This document shows, piece by piece, positions 9,023-17,964 of a stretch of DNA of 64,000 nucleotides. The notes below the pieces were generated by a model. It was not told the origin of the DNA, did not search any database, and saw only the letters and a list, made by a program, of their open reading frames with translations. Numbering within the stretch: the stretch's first letter is position 1; every line of letters starts with the position of its first letter. Source of the DNA: Arenibacter sp041392165 (GTDB taxonomy: Bacteria; Bacteroidota; Bacteroidia; Flavobacteriales; Flavobacteriaceae); the NCBI GenBank assembly GCA_041392165.1, contig JAWKMN010000008.1, forward strand, positions 62,001 through 126,000. The letters run 5' to 3'. Position numbers and translations under genes: made by a program.

Positions 9023-10951
9023 ATGATTAAAAGTAAAATCGACAAGGTTACCAGTTTTGAAAAACGGTTTGAAAAAATCAATACGGTCATCTTCGAATCT
9101 TCAGAAGTTGCGTCCAAAGCTGCAGCAGCTGAAATAGGGCTGTTAATTAAGAAAAAACAAAAGGCCAAGGAGATGTGCATTCTTGGACTTGCCACTGGTT
9201 CCACGCCCAAAAGGCTGTATGCGGAACTGGTGCGCCTGCACAGGGAGGAAGGCCTTAGTTTTAAAAATGTGATCGCCTTCAATTTGGACGAGTATTATCC
9301 TATGGAACCGGATGCCATACAAAGTTATGTGCGATTTATGAAAGAATTGCTCTTTAATCATGTAGATATAGCCCCTGAAAATTTTCATATTCCGGACGGA
9401 ACCTTATCAAAAAGGGATATTGCCGATTACTGTAAGGAGTACGAGGCCAAAATAGATGCGTTGGGCGGCATCGATCTGCAAATCTTGGGAATTGGCGGCA
9501 ACGGTCATATAGGTTTTAACGAATCCGGATCCCTGCCCAATTCAAAAACCAGACTTGTTACGCTGGATCATATTACAAGAGTGGCGGCCAGTAAGGATTT
9601 CCAAGGCTTGTACAACACCCCAAAAACGGCCATTACACTTGGTGTAAAGCAAATAATGCAGGCCAAGCAAGTCATCCTAATGGCTTGGGGGGAAGGAAAA
9701 TCGTCTATCATCAAAGCTTCTGTAGAGGGCCCTATAACAGAACAGGTGCCTGCATCATACTTACAGGATCACCCCAATAGTATATTCATCCTTGACAAAG
9801 GGTCTTCTTCAAAACTTACCAGGGTAAGTACCCCTTGGATCGTTGAGAAGGTAGAGTGGGACGAGAAAATGATCAAGAAAGCCGTTGTTGGACTTGCGTT
9901 AAGATTGGAGAAACCGGTATTGATGTTAACGGAAGCCGATTATATTGAAAACGGTATGAGCGATTTGTTGACCGAAGTTGGGGATGCCTATGATATCAAC
10001 ATAAGAATTTTTAATAAACTACAACATACCATTACCGGTTGGCCCGGAGGAAAGCCCAATGCCGATGACAGCAATAGACCGGAAAGGGCAAATCCGGCCA
10101 AAAAACGGGTACTTATCTTTAGCCCTCACCCTGATGATGATATCATTAGTATGGGCGGGACATTTATGCGCCTTCAAAACCAGGGTCATGAGGTACATGT
10201 AGCCTATCAAACTTCAGGAAATATAGCAGTAGCCGATGACGAAGCCCTGCGCTTCTCCGATTTTGTGATCGATTACAACCGTTCCTTTGGTCTGGACAAC
10301 AAAAAATCCATTGAAATATACAAAAAAGCAACCGAATTCATTAAAAACAAAAAGACCAGCGAAATAGACATTGAGGAAGTAAGGAATATAAAGGGCCTTA
10401 TCCGTAGAAGTGAGGCCAGGGCCACGAGTTATTACGTTGGACTTACCGACGAGCAGATACACTTTAACGACCTGCCCTTCTATGAGACCGGTACTATTGA
10501 GAAGAATCCTCCGGGGGAAGAAGATATAAAAATCACCATGGATTTGATCGAAAAGATTAAACCGCACCAAATTTACGCGGCCGGCGATTTGGCCGATCCA
10601 CATGGCACCCATAAAGTGTGCCTGGACATTATTTTTGAAGCTCTAAAACGACTAAAGACCAAATCCTATATGAAGGATTGTTGGTTATGGCTGTACCGTG
10701 GAGCGTGGCAAGAATGGGATATAGAGGATATTGAAATGGCCGTACCTATGAGTCCAAGTCAGGTTTTGGCCAAGCGCTACGGAATTTTTAAACACCAATC
10801 CCAAAAAGACGGAGTGGTTTTCCAAGGATCGGATTCACGGGAATTCTGGCAACGTGCAGAGGACAGGAACAAGGAAACGGCCACCAAATATGATGAATTG
10901 GGGTTGGCACATTACGCTGCCATGGAAGCATTTGTGCGCTACCATTTTTAA
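9023..10951 (+). CDS. nagB: Glucosamine-6-phosphate deaminase fused to an LmbE/PIG-L deacetylase domain
   Basis: Residues about 20-290 form a NagB isomerase/deaminase domain, with LATGSTP (56-62), the LDEYYP catalytic Asp89 region and GIGGNGHIGFNE with His162. It converts glucosamine-6-phosphate to fructose-6-phosphate and ammonia. Residues about 360-630 form an LmbE/PIG-L domain with the zinc motif HPDDD at 369-373, a family that removes N-acetyl groups from GlcNAc derivatives. The fusion thus combines likely deacetylation and deamination of amino sugars and is a recurrent Bacteroidota arrangement of about 640 residues. It is a single-gene unit closed by a strong terminator. Whether the second domain is active on GlcNAc-6-phosphate is inferred. 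Confidence 0.9.
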   Translation: MIKSKIDKVTSFEKRFEKINTVIFESSEVASKAAAAEIGLLIKKKQKAKEMCILGLATGSTPKRLYAELVRLHREEGLSFKNVIAFNLDEYYPMEPDAIQSYVRFMKELLFNHVDIAPENFHIPDGTLSKRDIADYCKEYEAKIDALGGIDLQILGIGGNGHIGFNESGSLPNSKTRLVTLDHITRVAASKDFQGLYNTPKTAITLGVKQIMQAKQVILMAWGEGKSSIIKASVEGPITEQVPASYLQDHPNSIFILDKGSSSKLTRVSTPWIVEKVEWDEKMIKKAVVGLALRLEKPVLMLTEADYIENGMSDLLTEVGDAYDINIRIFNKLQHTITGWPGGKPNADDSNRPERANPAKKRVLIFSPHPDDDIISMGGTFMRLQNQGHEVHVAYQTSGNIAVADDEALRFSDFVIDYNRSFGLDNKKSIEIYKKATEFIKNKKTSEIDIEEVRNIKGLIRRSEARATSYYVGLTDEQIHFNDLPFYETGTIEKNPPGEEDIKITMDLIEKIKPHQIYAAGDLADPHGTHKVCLDIIFEALKRLKTKSYMKDCWLWLYRGAWQEWDIEDIEMAVPMSPSQVLAKRYGIFKHQSQKDGVVFQGSDSREFWQRAEDRNKETATKYDELGLAHYAAMEAFVRYHF

Positions 10952-10975
10952 ACACCTGCACAACAGGTTATAATA

Positions 10976-11009
10976 CAAAAGGGGCTGCCCAATGGGCAGC
11001 CCCTTTTGT
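10976..11009. terminator. Strong bidirectional terminator
   Basis: The 14-base stem AAAAGGGGCTGCCC / GGGCAGCCCCTTTT with a two-base loop separates the nagB fusion from the convergent copper lipoprotein gene. Confidence 0.9.
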
Positions 11010-11028
11010 AACCTACCATAAATGCTTT

Positions 11029-11892
11029 CTAAAACTCCAATTCAAAGTATAGGCTACTAGCTTCGTTTTCATCGGTAATGTCCTCTCCTTTTAAAACTTC
11101 TCCGGTAGTGTTCAACAATTTTAGATTAAGTTTCCAGTACCCCGTCATGGTCAGGGACAATGTGCCTATATATGATTTAGTGGCGGCATCATAGGTTAAA
11201 TCTTCGTTGTTGGGGGAGCTGTGGTTGCCCATACCGGGCATACGCGGATCGAGCGTTACGGAATAATTTTCCACAAGGGGAAAATCCATCATACTTTCCA
11301 TTTTAAACAGTAAGGCCCGTATATCGTTAACGGCAACCTTGGGATTGACAGGTTCTACCATAGCCAGAACGTACCTAACATCATCACTTCCCATAAATGC
11401 AGAAACAGTTTGTTTACCGTCGTTCGGCGCTGTAACATCTATGGTTTCGGTTACCGAAAATTCCTGTCCACCTACTTTATAGGCAAATGTTATATCCCAA
11501 TATTCATCGGTATTCCCAGGCATTTGGAACACGACGTATCCTGTGGCTACCGAGTTATAATCCTCCGAAATATTCAATTCTGATTTTGGACAGGAATGGT
11601 TCATACCCATCATATGCATCATGGGCATCCATGTAATTTCCGGATGGGTAAAATAACTATCATCGGCATTGTTTTTTATACGGATAAAAATTTCGTTGTA
11701 CCCGGTAGTAAAACCTGTTTTCAGCTCGGAATACAGTTCCAAACTATGCCCATTGGCCTCAATATTGGTCAACAAATTAAATCCCTCCATAGGGTTTTCT
11801 TCAATTTTCGGTGTATCGTCCCCATCGGATGAACAGGATGATAATCCCAAAGCGGCTATAACTATAAATAGAACTAGTTTTATTGTTTTCAT
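11029..11892 (-). CDS. Lipoprotein with Met/His-rich putative copper motif
   Basis: A 287-residue lipoprotein (lipobox LSSC, Cys20). Residues 89-101 read MPMMHMMGMNHSC, a dense Met/His/Cys cluster of the kind that binds Cu(I)/Cu(II) in periplasmic copper proteins. The body looks like two beta-sandwich repeats (about 35-155 and 160-285), similar in outline to YtkA/FixH-type domains; this is a weak resemblance. It follows the copper-type TonB receptor by 13 bases and is the last gene of that operon. I infer that it receives or senses copper taken up for NosZ. The precise function is unknown. Confidence 0.7.
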   Translation of the reverse strand: MKTIKLVLFIVIAALGLSSCSSDGDDTPKIEENPMEGFNLLTNIEANGHSLELYSELKTGFTTGYNEIFIRIKNNADDSYFTHPEITWMPMMHMMGMNHSCPKSELNISEDYNSVATGYVVFQMPGNTDEYWDITFAYKVGGQEFSVTETIDVTAPNDGKQTVSAFMGSDDVRYVLAMVEPVNPKVAVNDIRALLFKMESMMDFPLVENYSVTLDPRMPGMGNHSSPNNEDLTYDAATKSYIGTLSLTMTGYWKLNLKLLNTTGEVLKGEDITDENEASSLYFELEF

Positions 11893-11905
11893 TATGCTTG
11901 TTTTA

Positions 11906-13969
11906 TTAATTAATTGAATAAGAAAGTGTTAAAAAGAAGTTTCGTCCCATCCTAGGGATATTTTTCCAATCGGTATAGGTAGAGTAGTTTTCGTCAAAAA
12001 TATTCTCTACCCCAAATTTCGCGTACATGGAATCGTTGTTAAATTTAAAAGTCTTGCCAAAGGTCAGGGAACATACTGTATAGGCCTGTGTTTGATCTTC
12101 CCCAAATTCCGGATTATAGTTCACTTGCTTACTTGCTCCGGTTACCCTTAATGCTGCTGAAAACGACCTATTATCGTATTGAAGGCCTGATCGGTAAGAA
12201 AATGGGCTTATAAAGGGCAGGTTTCTGCCATTGTTATCCGTACCAAGATGATAAGAGATCAATCCGGACCATTTAAATTCCGGCAGAACGGCGTATTCCA
12301 TATCCAAAGATGTATTGAATAAATTGGCGTACTCCAGGTTCTTATAGATCTTTACCCCTTCTGCCCCTATGGTCATTGCACTAAGGGAAGGGTGGATCTC
12401 CCCAATAATATAATCGGCAATGCGAAAAAAATTGGCTTCAGCGCCGATTTTAAGCTTGGATCCCTCCCAAGAAATTTTGGTATTGGCTTCCATGGATTTT
12501 TCGTTGGCCAGTCCGGGGTCGCCAATATAGTCATGGTTATCAAAACTGTTGAACAAATAAAATCCATAGCCCTCTGTCACGGAAGGCGCCCTATCACCAT
12601 AGGAAAATCCCGCATTAAAATGCCACGGCATCCACATTTTATGCCATTGTCCAGAAATACTTTTCAGGAACCGTGTTTTGGATCGCTCCATCCCCGGATA
12701 AAAAATCCCAAGGCTATTCAGCCCAAACCCATCCGCTACATTCTGGTTCTGAACGGTCATCCTAGTGGCTATTTTTAAAGAATTGCCGTTTAGGTCCAGC
12801 TCATCCTCTACATAGACCCCTCCATTGGCAGTGCGTACATCGGGCCAGGTAAGCATGAACATGGGCAACTCGTTCGGGTCATTGGGATACATGGTCATTT
12901 CAGCCAAGGATTTGTTGTAATACCCATCTACCTTGAACAAAAATCGATGCTTTTTAGCCTCTAGCTCTGTCTGGGAATAAAAACCATAGGTATCGCTCCA
13001 GCCGGGCATATCCATATGGATAGGAACCTCCGGACGTTTGGTATCGTCCATAACATGGGTTACCTTATTAAAATATAACTTGCTTTTCCAATTACTTAAA
13101 CTGCCCCATAAGGCGTCCTGTTCAAAACCCACCGATGCTATGATGGCCCTTGCCAAAGAAACATCCATAGTCAATGCAGGATAGCCTACATCCCGGGCCT
13201 CGTCGTAAATGAGACTGGCCGTAAGTGATTGATCTTCTGCTATTTTAAATCCCCCATTGGCTGAAAAATTATATTTTTCAAATTGGGAGAACTCCACTTC
13301 TTCATCGCCCCCGGCAAAATAATTCCCTGCCCTGCGATAAATGATATCCGTGTCCACATAGAAATGGGAATCCGAATAATTAAGTTCGGCCCCAACAACA
13401 CTCATTTGATTGTTGCTCTCAAAACCGGTCTCCACTCCACCATTTAATCCTATTTCCTTAAAATTACCCCGGTCCAGCTCCAAATCAATGGCCCCACCAA
13501 TGGTACTCCCATGTTCGGCACCCTGCTGGCCCGAAACTATATTGGCTTTGGATAAATTGGATACATCCACATAGGAGGTTACAGGGTCCATCTTGTCCGT
13601 ACAAGCCCCAAAAATTCGCATCCCATCAATAGTTACGGAAAGACGTTCCGAAAACATATTGTTCAAAGTAGGTTCCCAGGCATAAGCCCCACGTTTCACC
13701 ATATCCACTTTTTTGGAAGATTCCAGATACTCGTCCAAAGTGGAAAGGGGTTTGGGCTGACTGTGATAATCCAAAGCCTTTCTGGCCGATATAAGGATAA
13801 CTTCGTCCAGATTGATCGTTATGATCGAATCCCTTTGCAATACCAATTCCTGTGCACCACTGCCGATGGGGTAAATAAATATCCCCAACAACAGCACCCA
13901 ACCGCACATAGGTCTGCTTGTTCCCATAAGTATTGCGCATACCTTATGGATACACTTAATTATGTTCAT
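11906..13969 (-). CDS. TonB-dependent copper receptor (OprC/NosA-like)
   Basis: A 687-residue outer-membrane receptor with signal peptide (to about residue 39), plug domain (about 75-170) and beta barrel ending in an aromatic-rich strand. The plug carries GACTDKMDPVTSYV, where C123-x3-M127 matches the CxxxM of the copper receptor OprC/NosA. A barrel segment holds H305-V-M307 followed by DD, matching the HxM half of the described CxxxM-HxM copper site. These matches are from memory of the family. The receptor would import copper across the outer membrane, and the neighbouring nos genes need copper for CuA/CuZ. Operon order on the minus strand: small Cys protein, this receptor, Met-rich lipoprotein. 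Confidence 0.85.
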   Translation of the reverse strand: MNIIKCIHKVCAILMGTSRPMCGWVLLLGIFIYPIGSGAQELVLQRDSIITINLDEVILISARKALDYHSQPKPLSTLDEYLESSKKVDMVKRGAYAWEPTLNNMFSERLSVTIDGMRIFGACTDKMDPVTSYVDVSNLSKANIVSGQQGAEHGSTIGGAIDLELDRGNFKEIGLNGGVETGFESNNQMSVVGAELNYSDSHFYVDTDIIYRRAGNYFAGGDEEVEFSQFEKYNFSANGGFKIAEDQSLTASLIYDEARDVGYPALTMDVSLARAIIASVGFEQDALWGSLSNWKSKLYFNKVTHVMDDTKRPEVPIHMDMPGWSDTYGFYSQTELEAKKHRFLFKVDGYYNKSLAEMTMYPNDPNELPMFMLTWPDVRTANGGVYVEDELDLNGNSLKIATRMTVQNQNVADGFGLNSLGIFYPGMERSKTRFLKSISGQWHKMWMPWHFNAGFSYGDRAPSVTEGYGFYLFNSFDNHDYIGDPGLANEKSMEANTKISWEGSKLKIGAEANFFRIADYIIGEIHPSLSAMTIGAEGVKIYKNLEYANLFNTSLDMEYAVLPEFKWSGLISYHLGTDNNGRNLPFISPFSYRSGLQYDNRSFSAALRVTGASKQVNYNPEFGEDQTQAYTVCSLTFGKTFKFNNDSMYAKFGVENIFDENYSTYTDWKNIPRMGRNFFLTLSYSIN

Positions 13970-14062
13970 TTGCTTTATTTAGATAATACAATTCATTTAT
14001 GGCACCATAAGCTTGGATAGGGATGAAATAAACCCTATATCCTTTTTATGGCGATGATCGAA

Positions 14063-14437
14063 TTATCCGAGCTCGGGAGGCTGAGCAATATCTGTGGTAT
14101 ATAGAGCGGAAATCAAAGTTCGGATTCCCTTAAAATTATTTTTAGCGCAACTATCGTATCCATTGGCCGCTCCAAGAACCAACAAAGGGCAGAAGGAAGA
14201 AAAGTACTGAATTTCCATATTGAGACGTTTGCCCTCAAACGGGTTTTTGTCGCTTCCCTCCGATTCTTTGGCCAATTGTTTGGCCAAATAACATTTACCA
14301 TCGCAATGTAAGGAGGGGGTATCCCTGTTTTCACAAAGATTCTCAACAATATAATCAAAATTTATTGCGTATTCCGCTATGGGCCAAAGTGGCTTTATCA
14401 GCATAATTACGGCAACAAATACGATTAGTTGTTTCAT
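14063..14437 (-). CDS. Small exported Cys-containing protein of the copper-receptor operon
   Basis: I prefer the start at 14437 (MKQLIVFVAV), giving 124 residues with an N-terminal membrane/signal segment; an upstream Met at 14491 adds 18 unlikely residues. A Cys cluster (ENLCEN, then LHCDGKCYL) follows the hydrophobic segment and a further Cys pair lies near the middle. I recall similar small flavobacterial proteins beside metal receptors, but no function is established. Being first in the operon with the copper receptor, a metal-handling role at the inner membrane is an inference. Confidence 0.65.
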   Translation of the reverse strand: MKQLIVFVAVIMLIKPLWPIAEYAINFDYIVENLCENRDTPSLHCDGKCYLAKQLAKESEGSDKNPFEGKRLNMEIQYFSSFCPLLVLGAANGYDSCAKNNFKGIRTLISALYTTDIAQPPELG

Positions 14438-14761
14438 CCGTTTAAAAATTATTGTCAATCTAAGAATGAGTACAATAAAAATTTTCTGCAAAGATCAACC
14501 GATGTGCTTTCTTATAAAAAATTTAATCATTTACTCACAAAGGCCTGCTTCTTACTTTTAGGTGTTCGTGAATCTTCAATTTTGGTGGGTATGCAAAAAA
14601 TTAAATTTGTTAATGCCCATTTCACAAAACAATTTCTAATACCGGACAAATATAATATAGAATTGGATTATAAAAAGATGACATTTGTCAGAAACTTTAA
14701 ATTGTTATGGCTATAGCCAAACTGTAAAAAATAGTTTTATCACTTAGGATCATTTTATTTA

Positions 14762-14800
14762 GGATAAATTTGTCCGAAATAAAAATATGTATTACATTTG
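14762..14800 (+). promoter_or_regulatory. Promoter and palindromic operator of the Rrf2 gene
   Basis: A near-palindrome GGATAAATTTGTCC lies at 14762-14775. Its TTG (14770-14772) is followed after 20 bases by TACATTTG at 14793-14800, a good match to the Bacteroidota promoter TTG-N19-TAnnTTTG. The palindrome therefore covers the -33 element, the expected place for autorepression. A close relative of it (GGACAAATATGTCC) sits upstream of the nos promoter at 28258-28271. Two TTAGGAT words lie just upstream of this site. Confidence 0.6.
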
Positions 14801-14824
14801 TAGCGATCCCAATAAAGAATCAAT

Positions 14825-15259
14825 ATGTTTTCAAAGGCCTGCGAGTACGGAATTAAAGCCACTATATACATTGCTGTAAAATCTATGCGGCGAGAACGCG
14901 TAAGCCTTAAGGAGATAGCGGAAGAGGTAAATTCCCCTGTGGCATTTACCGCAAAAATATTACAATCCCTGGCAAGGAGCGGGATTATAGATTCCCATAA
15001 GGGGCCAACAGGTGGATTTCAGATCGAGGAAACCAAAATAGACACTATTAAATTGCACGATATAGTACTGGCCATAGACGGTGACAAAATATTCGTTGGC
15101 TGTGGTTTGGGCCTGGAACAATGTGATGCCGGTCAACCCTGTCCCGTTCACGATAAATTTGTGGGAATCAGGGAAAATCTGAAGCTTATGCTTCAAAACA
15201 CCAGCCTATATGAATTGGCCACAGGACTGGATATTGGCATTACCCACCTAAAAAGATAA
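14825..15259 (+). CDS. Rrf2-family Fe-S transcriptional regulator (NsrR-like)
   Basis: A 144-residue Rrf2 regulator: winged helix at residues 1-80 (start MFSKACEYGIKA is typical) and three cysteines at 93, 100 and 106, the positions that hold the iron-sulfur cluster in NsrR and IscR. NsrR loses DNA binding when its cluster reacts with nitric oxide. The genes that follow (dioxygenase-cupin, RIC, hemerythrin, ferredoxin, globin) are NO/oxidative stress types, which favours NO sensing over iron-sulfur homeostasis. This assignment is inferred from context. It probably represses itself (see 14762-14800) and perhaps the nos operon. Confidence 0.88.
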   Translation: MFSKACEYGIKATIYIAVKSMRRERVSLKEIAEEVNSPVAFTAKILQSLARSGIIDSHKGPTGGFQIEETKIDTIKLHDIVLAIDGDKIFVGCGLGLEQCDAGQPCPVHDKFVGIRENLKLMLQNTSLYELATGLDIGITHLKR

Positions 15260-15364
15260 AAATTTAAAACAATAAAGGATAAAAAGGTATTAAAATCTTT
15301 AATTAGAGATCACAATGAACGAACCATGTTATCCATACAATATTAGATCAATAACACCCTTTCC

Positions 15365-16576
15365 ATGCTGAACATTACCGATAAATTAGTGGAAAAATAC
15401 CGATCCCTGGGGGAAAATCCGGACACCTATCTGGAGGGGTTACTTCATGCCAAGCCCATCACCTACTGGGATTATATAGAGGTAGAGACCCTACTTTCCC
15501 TTCAAAGACCGCGGACCAATTTTAAGGATGAATCCATTTTTATAATGTACCACCAAGTCACCGAATTGTACCTTAAAATGATGCTGCACGAATTACGGCA
15601 GATAGTTGATGAGAAAGCACCTACCACTGGATATCTCATAAATAAAGTAGACCGACTTATACATTACACCTCTATGCTTATCAGTTCCTTTGATATCATG
15701 AAGGTAGGAATGGATTATGAGGATTACAACACCTTTAGAAAAACCCTGACCCCTGCCAGCGGCTTTCAATCTGCCCAATTCCGGTTCATAGAACTGCATT
15801 GTACCTCGCTGGCAAACTTAATTGGACATAGGTTTAAAAAAGAAGGTTCCAATCATCTGGACCTAAATGAATGTTTTGAACATATTTATTGGAAGGATGC
15901 CGGAACGGACCCCAAAACGGGCACAAAGACCTTGACCCTTCAATTATTTGAAAAAAAATACCTCAAAGCGTTGACGGAAACGGCCAAAACAGTAATGGGC
16001 CACACCTTGGAAGACAAGTTGAAGCAACTGCCCTATATTCCGGATGCCCTCAGAAACAGACTTCGCACCTTCGACAAATTATACAACATTGATTGGCCCA
16101 TGGTACACCTGGGCACTGCCGAACACTATTTGGACAAAAAGGGGAGAATAAACAGGCTACCGGTGGTTCGGATTGGAAAAAATACCTCCATCCAAAATAT
16201 CAGCAACGTAAATTCTTCCCAAGCGTATGGACGGAAACCGAAAAACAAAATTGGGGAACAACTCATAAAAATGAACATTATGGAAGTATTGAACAGACCA
16301 CAATTGACGCATCTACAAGTAGGTAAAAACCTTAAAATACTACAAATTAACGCCTTAACGGACATGGGTATGCCAGAACACAGCAGTTCAAGTGAGGCCG
16401 TCATTGTTGTCCAAGAAGGCAAGGCAATACTTAAGACCAAGGATGCGGAATACGTATTGGAAAAAGGGTCTACCCTACTGGTTCCTGCAGGATTGAAACA
16501 TAGCCTTAACGTATTAAAAGACTTTAAAGCAGTTGCCATTATGGCAACCGATTCAATTATAAATTTTAAAAATTAA
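15365..16576 (+). CDS. Tryptophan 2,3-dioxygenase-like heme protein fused to a C-terminal cupin
   Basis: Residues about 30-270 resemble tryptophan 2,3-dioxygenase: YWDYIEVETLLSLQRP (34-49), YHQVTELYLKMMLHEL (62-77) with His63 at the distal-heme position, and TPASGFQSAQFRFIE (129-143) with Arg140 where the enzyme binds the tryptophan carboxylate. His248 or His254 in MVHLGTAEHYL is the candidate proximal heme ligand. Residues about 310-400 are a single cupin (MPEHSSSSEAVIVVQEG). No kynurenine-pathway gene is nearby; instead it lies between an NsrR-like regulator and the RIC gene. Heme and NO could be central to its role, for example NO or redox sensing or an oxygenase acting under denitrifying conditions. 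The cupin resembles the free-standing cupin of the nos operon. Fold assignment is firm, function is not. Confidence 0.8.
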   Translation: MLNITDKLVEKYRSLGENPDTYLEGLLHAKPITYWDYIEVETLLSLQRPRTNFKDESIFIMYHQVTELYLKMMLHELRQIVDEKAPTTGYLINKVDRLIHYTSMLISSFDIMKVGMDYEDYNTFRKTLTPASGFQSAQFRFIELHCTSLANLIGHRFKKEGSNHLDLNECFEHIYWKDAGTDPKTGTKTLTLQLFEKKYLKALTETAKTVMGHTLEDKLKQLPYIPDALRNRLRTFDKLYNIDWPMVHLGTAEHYLDKKGRINRLPVVRIGKNTSIQNISNVNSSQAYGRKPKNKIGEQLIKMNIMEVLNRPQLTHLQVGKNLKILQINALTDMGMPEHSSSSEAVIVVQEGKAILKTKDAEYVLEKGSTLLVPAGLKHSLNVLKDFKAVAIMATDSIINFKN

Positions 16577-16581
16577 TAACT

Positions 16582-17304
16582 ATGGAAAATTTAATGACCA
16601 AAAATATTGGTGAAATAGTGGCAGAAAACTACCGTACTGCACAGGTATTCCAAAAATCATAAGATAGATTTCTGTTGTAAGGGCAACCGCAGTATTGTGG
16701 AGGTAGCCGAAAAAAATAAACTGGACACCAATCTCCTTTTACAGGAGATTGAAACGGTGCTATATCAAACCAATGACAGCAATATCGACTTTAAAACATG
16801 GCCCTTGGACCTATTGGCAGATTATATTGAAAAAAAGCATCATAGATATGTTGAAGCACAAATACCGATCTTAAATCAATATCTGGCCAAACTATGCCGG
16901 GTTCATGGAGATCGGCACCCAGAGCTTTATGCCATCACCGAGCATTTCAATAAAAGCGCCGGGGAACTGGCCATGCACATGAAAAGGAGGAACTTATCGT
17001 CTTCCCCGCCGTACATAAAATGATACAGAACAAACAATACGGCAAAGCACCTGAAAAACAACATTTTGGCACCATTCAAATCCCATACAAATGATGATGC
17101 GGAACATGATAACGAAGGGGGACCGATTTAGGCTCATAGAGGTTGAGCAATAACTACAATCCACCTGCCGATGCCTGTAACACCTACAAGGTAACGTTCT
17201 CCCTGCTTCAGGAGTTTGAAGAGGATCTACATAGGCATATACATTTGGAGAACAACATTCTCTTCCCAAAAGCCATTGCGCTGGAAAAAGAATTAAGTGC
17301 CTAA
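16582..17304 (+). pseudogene. ric: Frameshifted RIC/YtfE di-iron Fe-S repair protein
   Basis: Read through several frames, this is a full-length RIC protein (also YtfE/ScdA), which repairs iron-sulfur clusters damaged by NO. It shows MTKNIGEIVAENY at the start, HKIDFCCKGNRSI, EELIVFPAVHKM, an EHDNEGDRFRLI-type segment and HRHIHLENNILFPKA near the end. I count about six single-base shifts: near 16657 (+T), 16984 (AAAA), 17083 (CAAAT), 17112 (GG for GGG), 17118 (extra G in GGGGG) and 17143. Most are in homopolymers, and the codons between them are well kept. This is either a young pseudogene or locally unpolished sequence. It follows the dioxygenase-cupin gene by 5 bases. Confidence 0.85.
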
Positions 17305-17352
17305 AGATTACCAAACAACCACCAACCCAATTCCTGGGCAACCCGTTATTGT

Positions 17353-17410
17353 ATCCAATAAGGTGCGGTATAGTACTTTAAATAACCTCCCCCGCCGCAC
17401 CTTATTGGAT
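17353..17410. repeat. Long perfect hairpin between RIC and hemerythrin genes
   Basis: ATCCAATAAGGTGCGG at 17353-17368 is repeated in perfect inverted form at 17395-17410, with a 26-base loop. It lacks a T-run on either side, so it is not a classical terminator. It may be an RNA processing site or a small palindromic repeat. Confidence 0.7.
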
Positions 17411-17490
17411 TACCAAAGCTCCTGCCCATTCTAAAAAACATGGGCAGAATGAACTTTAAAATGGTCTTTACCAAAATAAAACAAGCTGAT

Positions 17491-17952
17491 ATGAACGTTA
17501 AGCCTATAAAAAGACATAAGGCTATACAACCTTTGAGCAGGGAACACCATCAAGGTTTATTGCTATCATGGAAAATTAGGACCGGTCTTTCCAAAGGGGT
17601 ATCTACAGATCGGATAAAAACCTACGCCGATTGGTTTTACAAAACCTATTTGACCCCACATTTTGAGGAGGAAGAAAAACACCTTTTTCCCATTCTTGGA
17701 AATGACAACATTTTGGTAAAAAAGGCCGTTGCACAGCATCGAAGACTAGATCGCCTGTTCAGGAACACTTCCGAATTAAAAAAAGCACTAAACCATATAG
17801 AGGAAGAATTGGAACAGCACATACGATTTGAGGAACGGGTACTGTTCAATGAAATTCAGAAGATGGCCACGGAACAACAATTGCAAATGCTTTTAGAACA
17901 TCATAAGGAAACCCATTTTTTGGAAAGTACCACCGATAGGTTTTGGGAATAA
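17491..17952 (+). CDS. Hemerythrin-like (HHE) protein
   Basis: From the preferred start at 17491 (MNVKPIKRHKAIQ), a 153-residue four-helix protein with the His/Glu pattern of hemerythrin HHE domains: REHHQG at 17-22, HFEEEEKHLFP, QHRRLDRL and EQHIRFEERVLF. Such proteins bind a non-heme di-iron centre that can take O2 or NO. A start 17 codons upstream (17440) is open but adds an untypical leader. It sits in the Rrf2-dioxygenase-RIC cluster, which fits NO or oxygen binding; the exact ligand is not shown. Confidence 0.82.
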   Translation: MNVKPIKRHKAIQPLSREHHQGLLLSWKIRTGLSKGVSTDRIKTYADWFYKTYLTPHFEEEEKHLFPILGNDNILVKKAVAQHRRLDRLFRNTSELKKALNHIEEELEQHIRFEERVLFNEIQKMATEQQLQMLLEHHKETHFLESTTDRFWE

Positions 17953-17964
17953 CACTAAAATATA

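Noticed and set aside
14740..14761. TTAGGAT words before the Rrf2 gene as a MarR site
   Set aside because: They are direct repeats and not the TTAGGATTCCTAA palindrome, and lie away from the MarR unit; probably coincidence.
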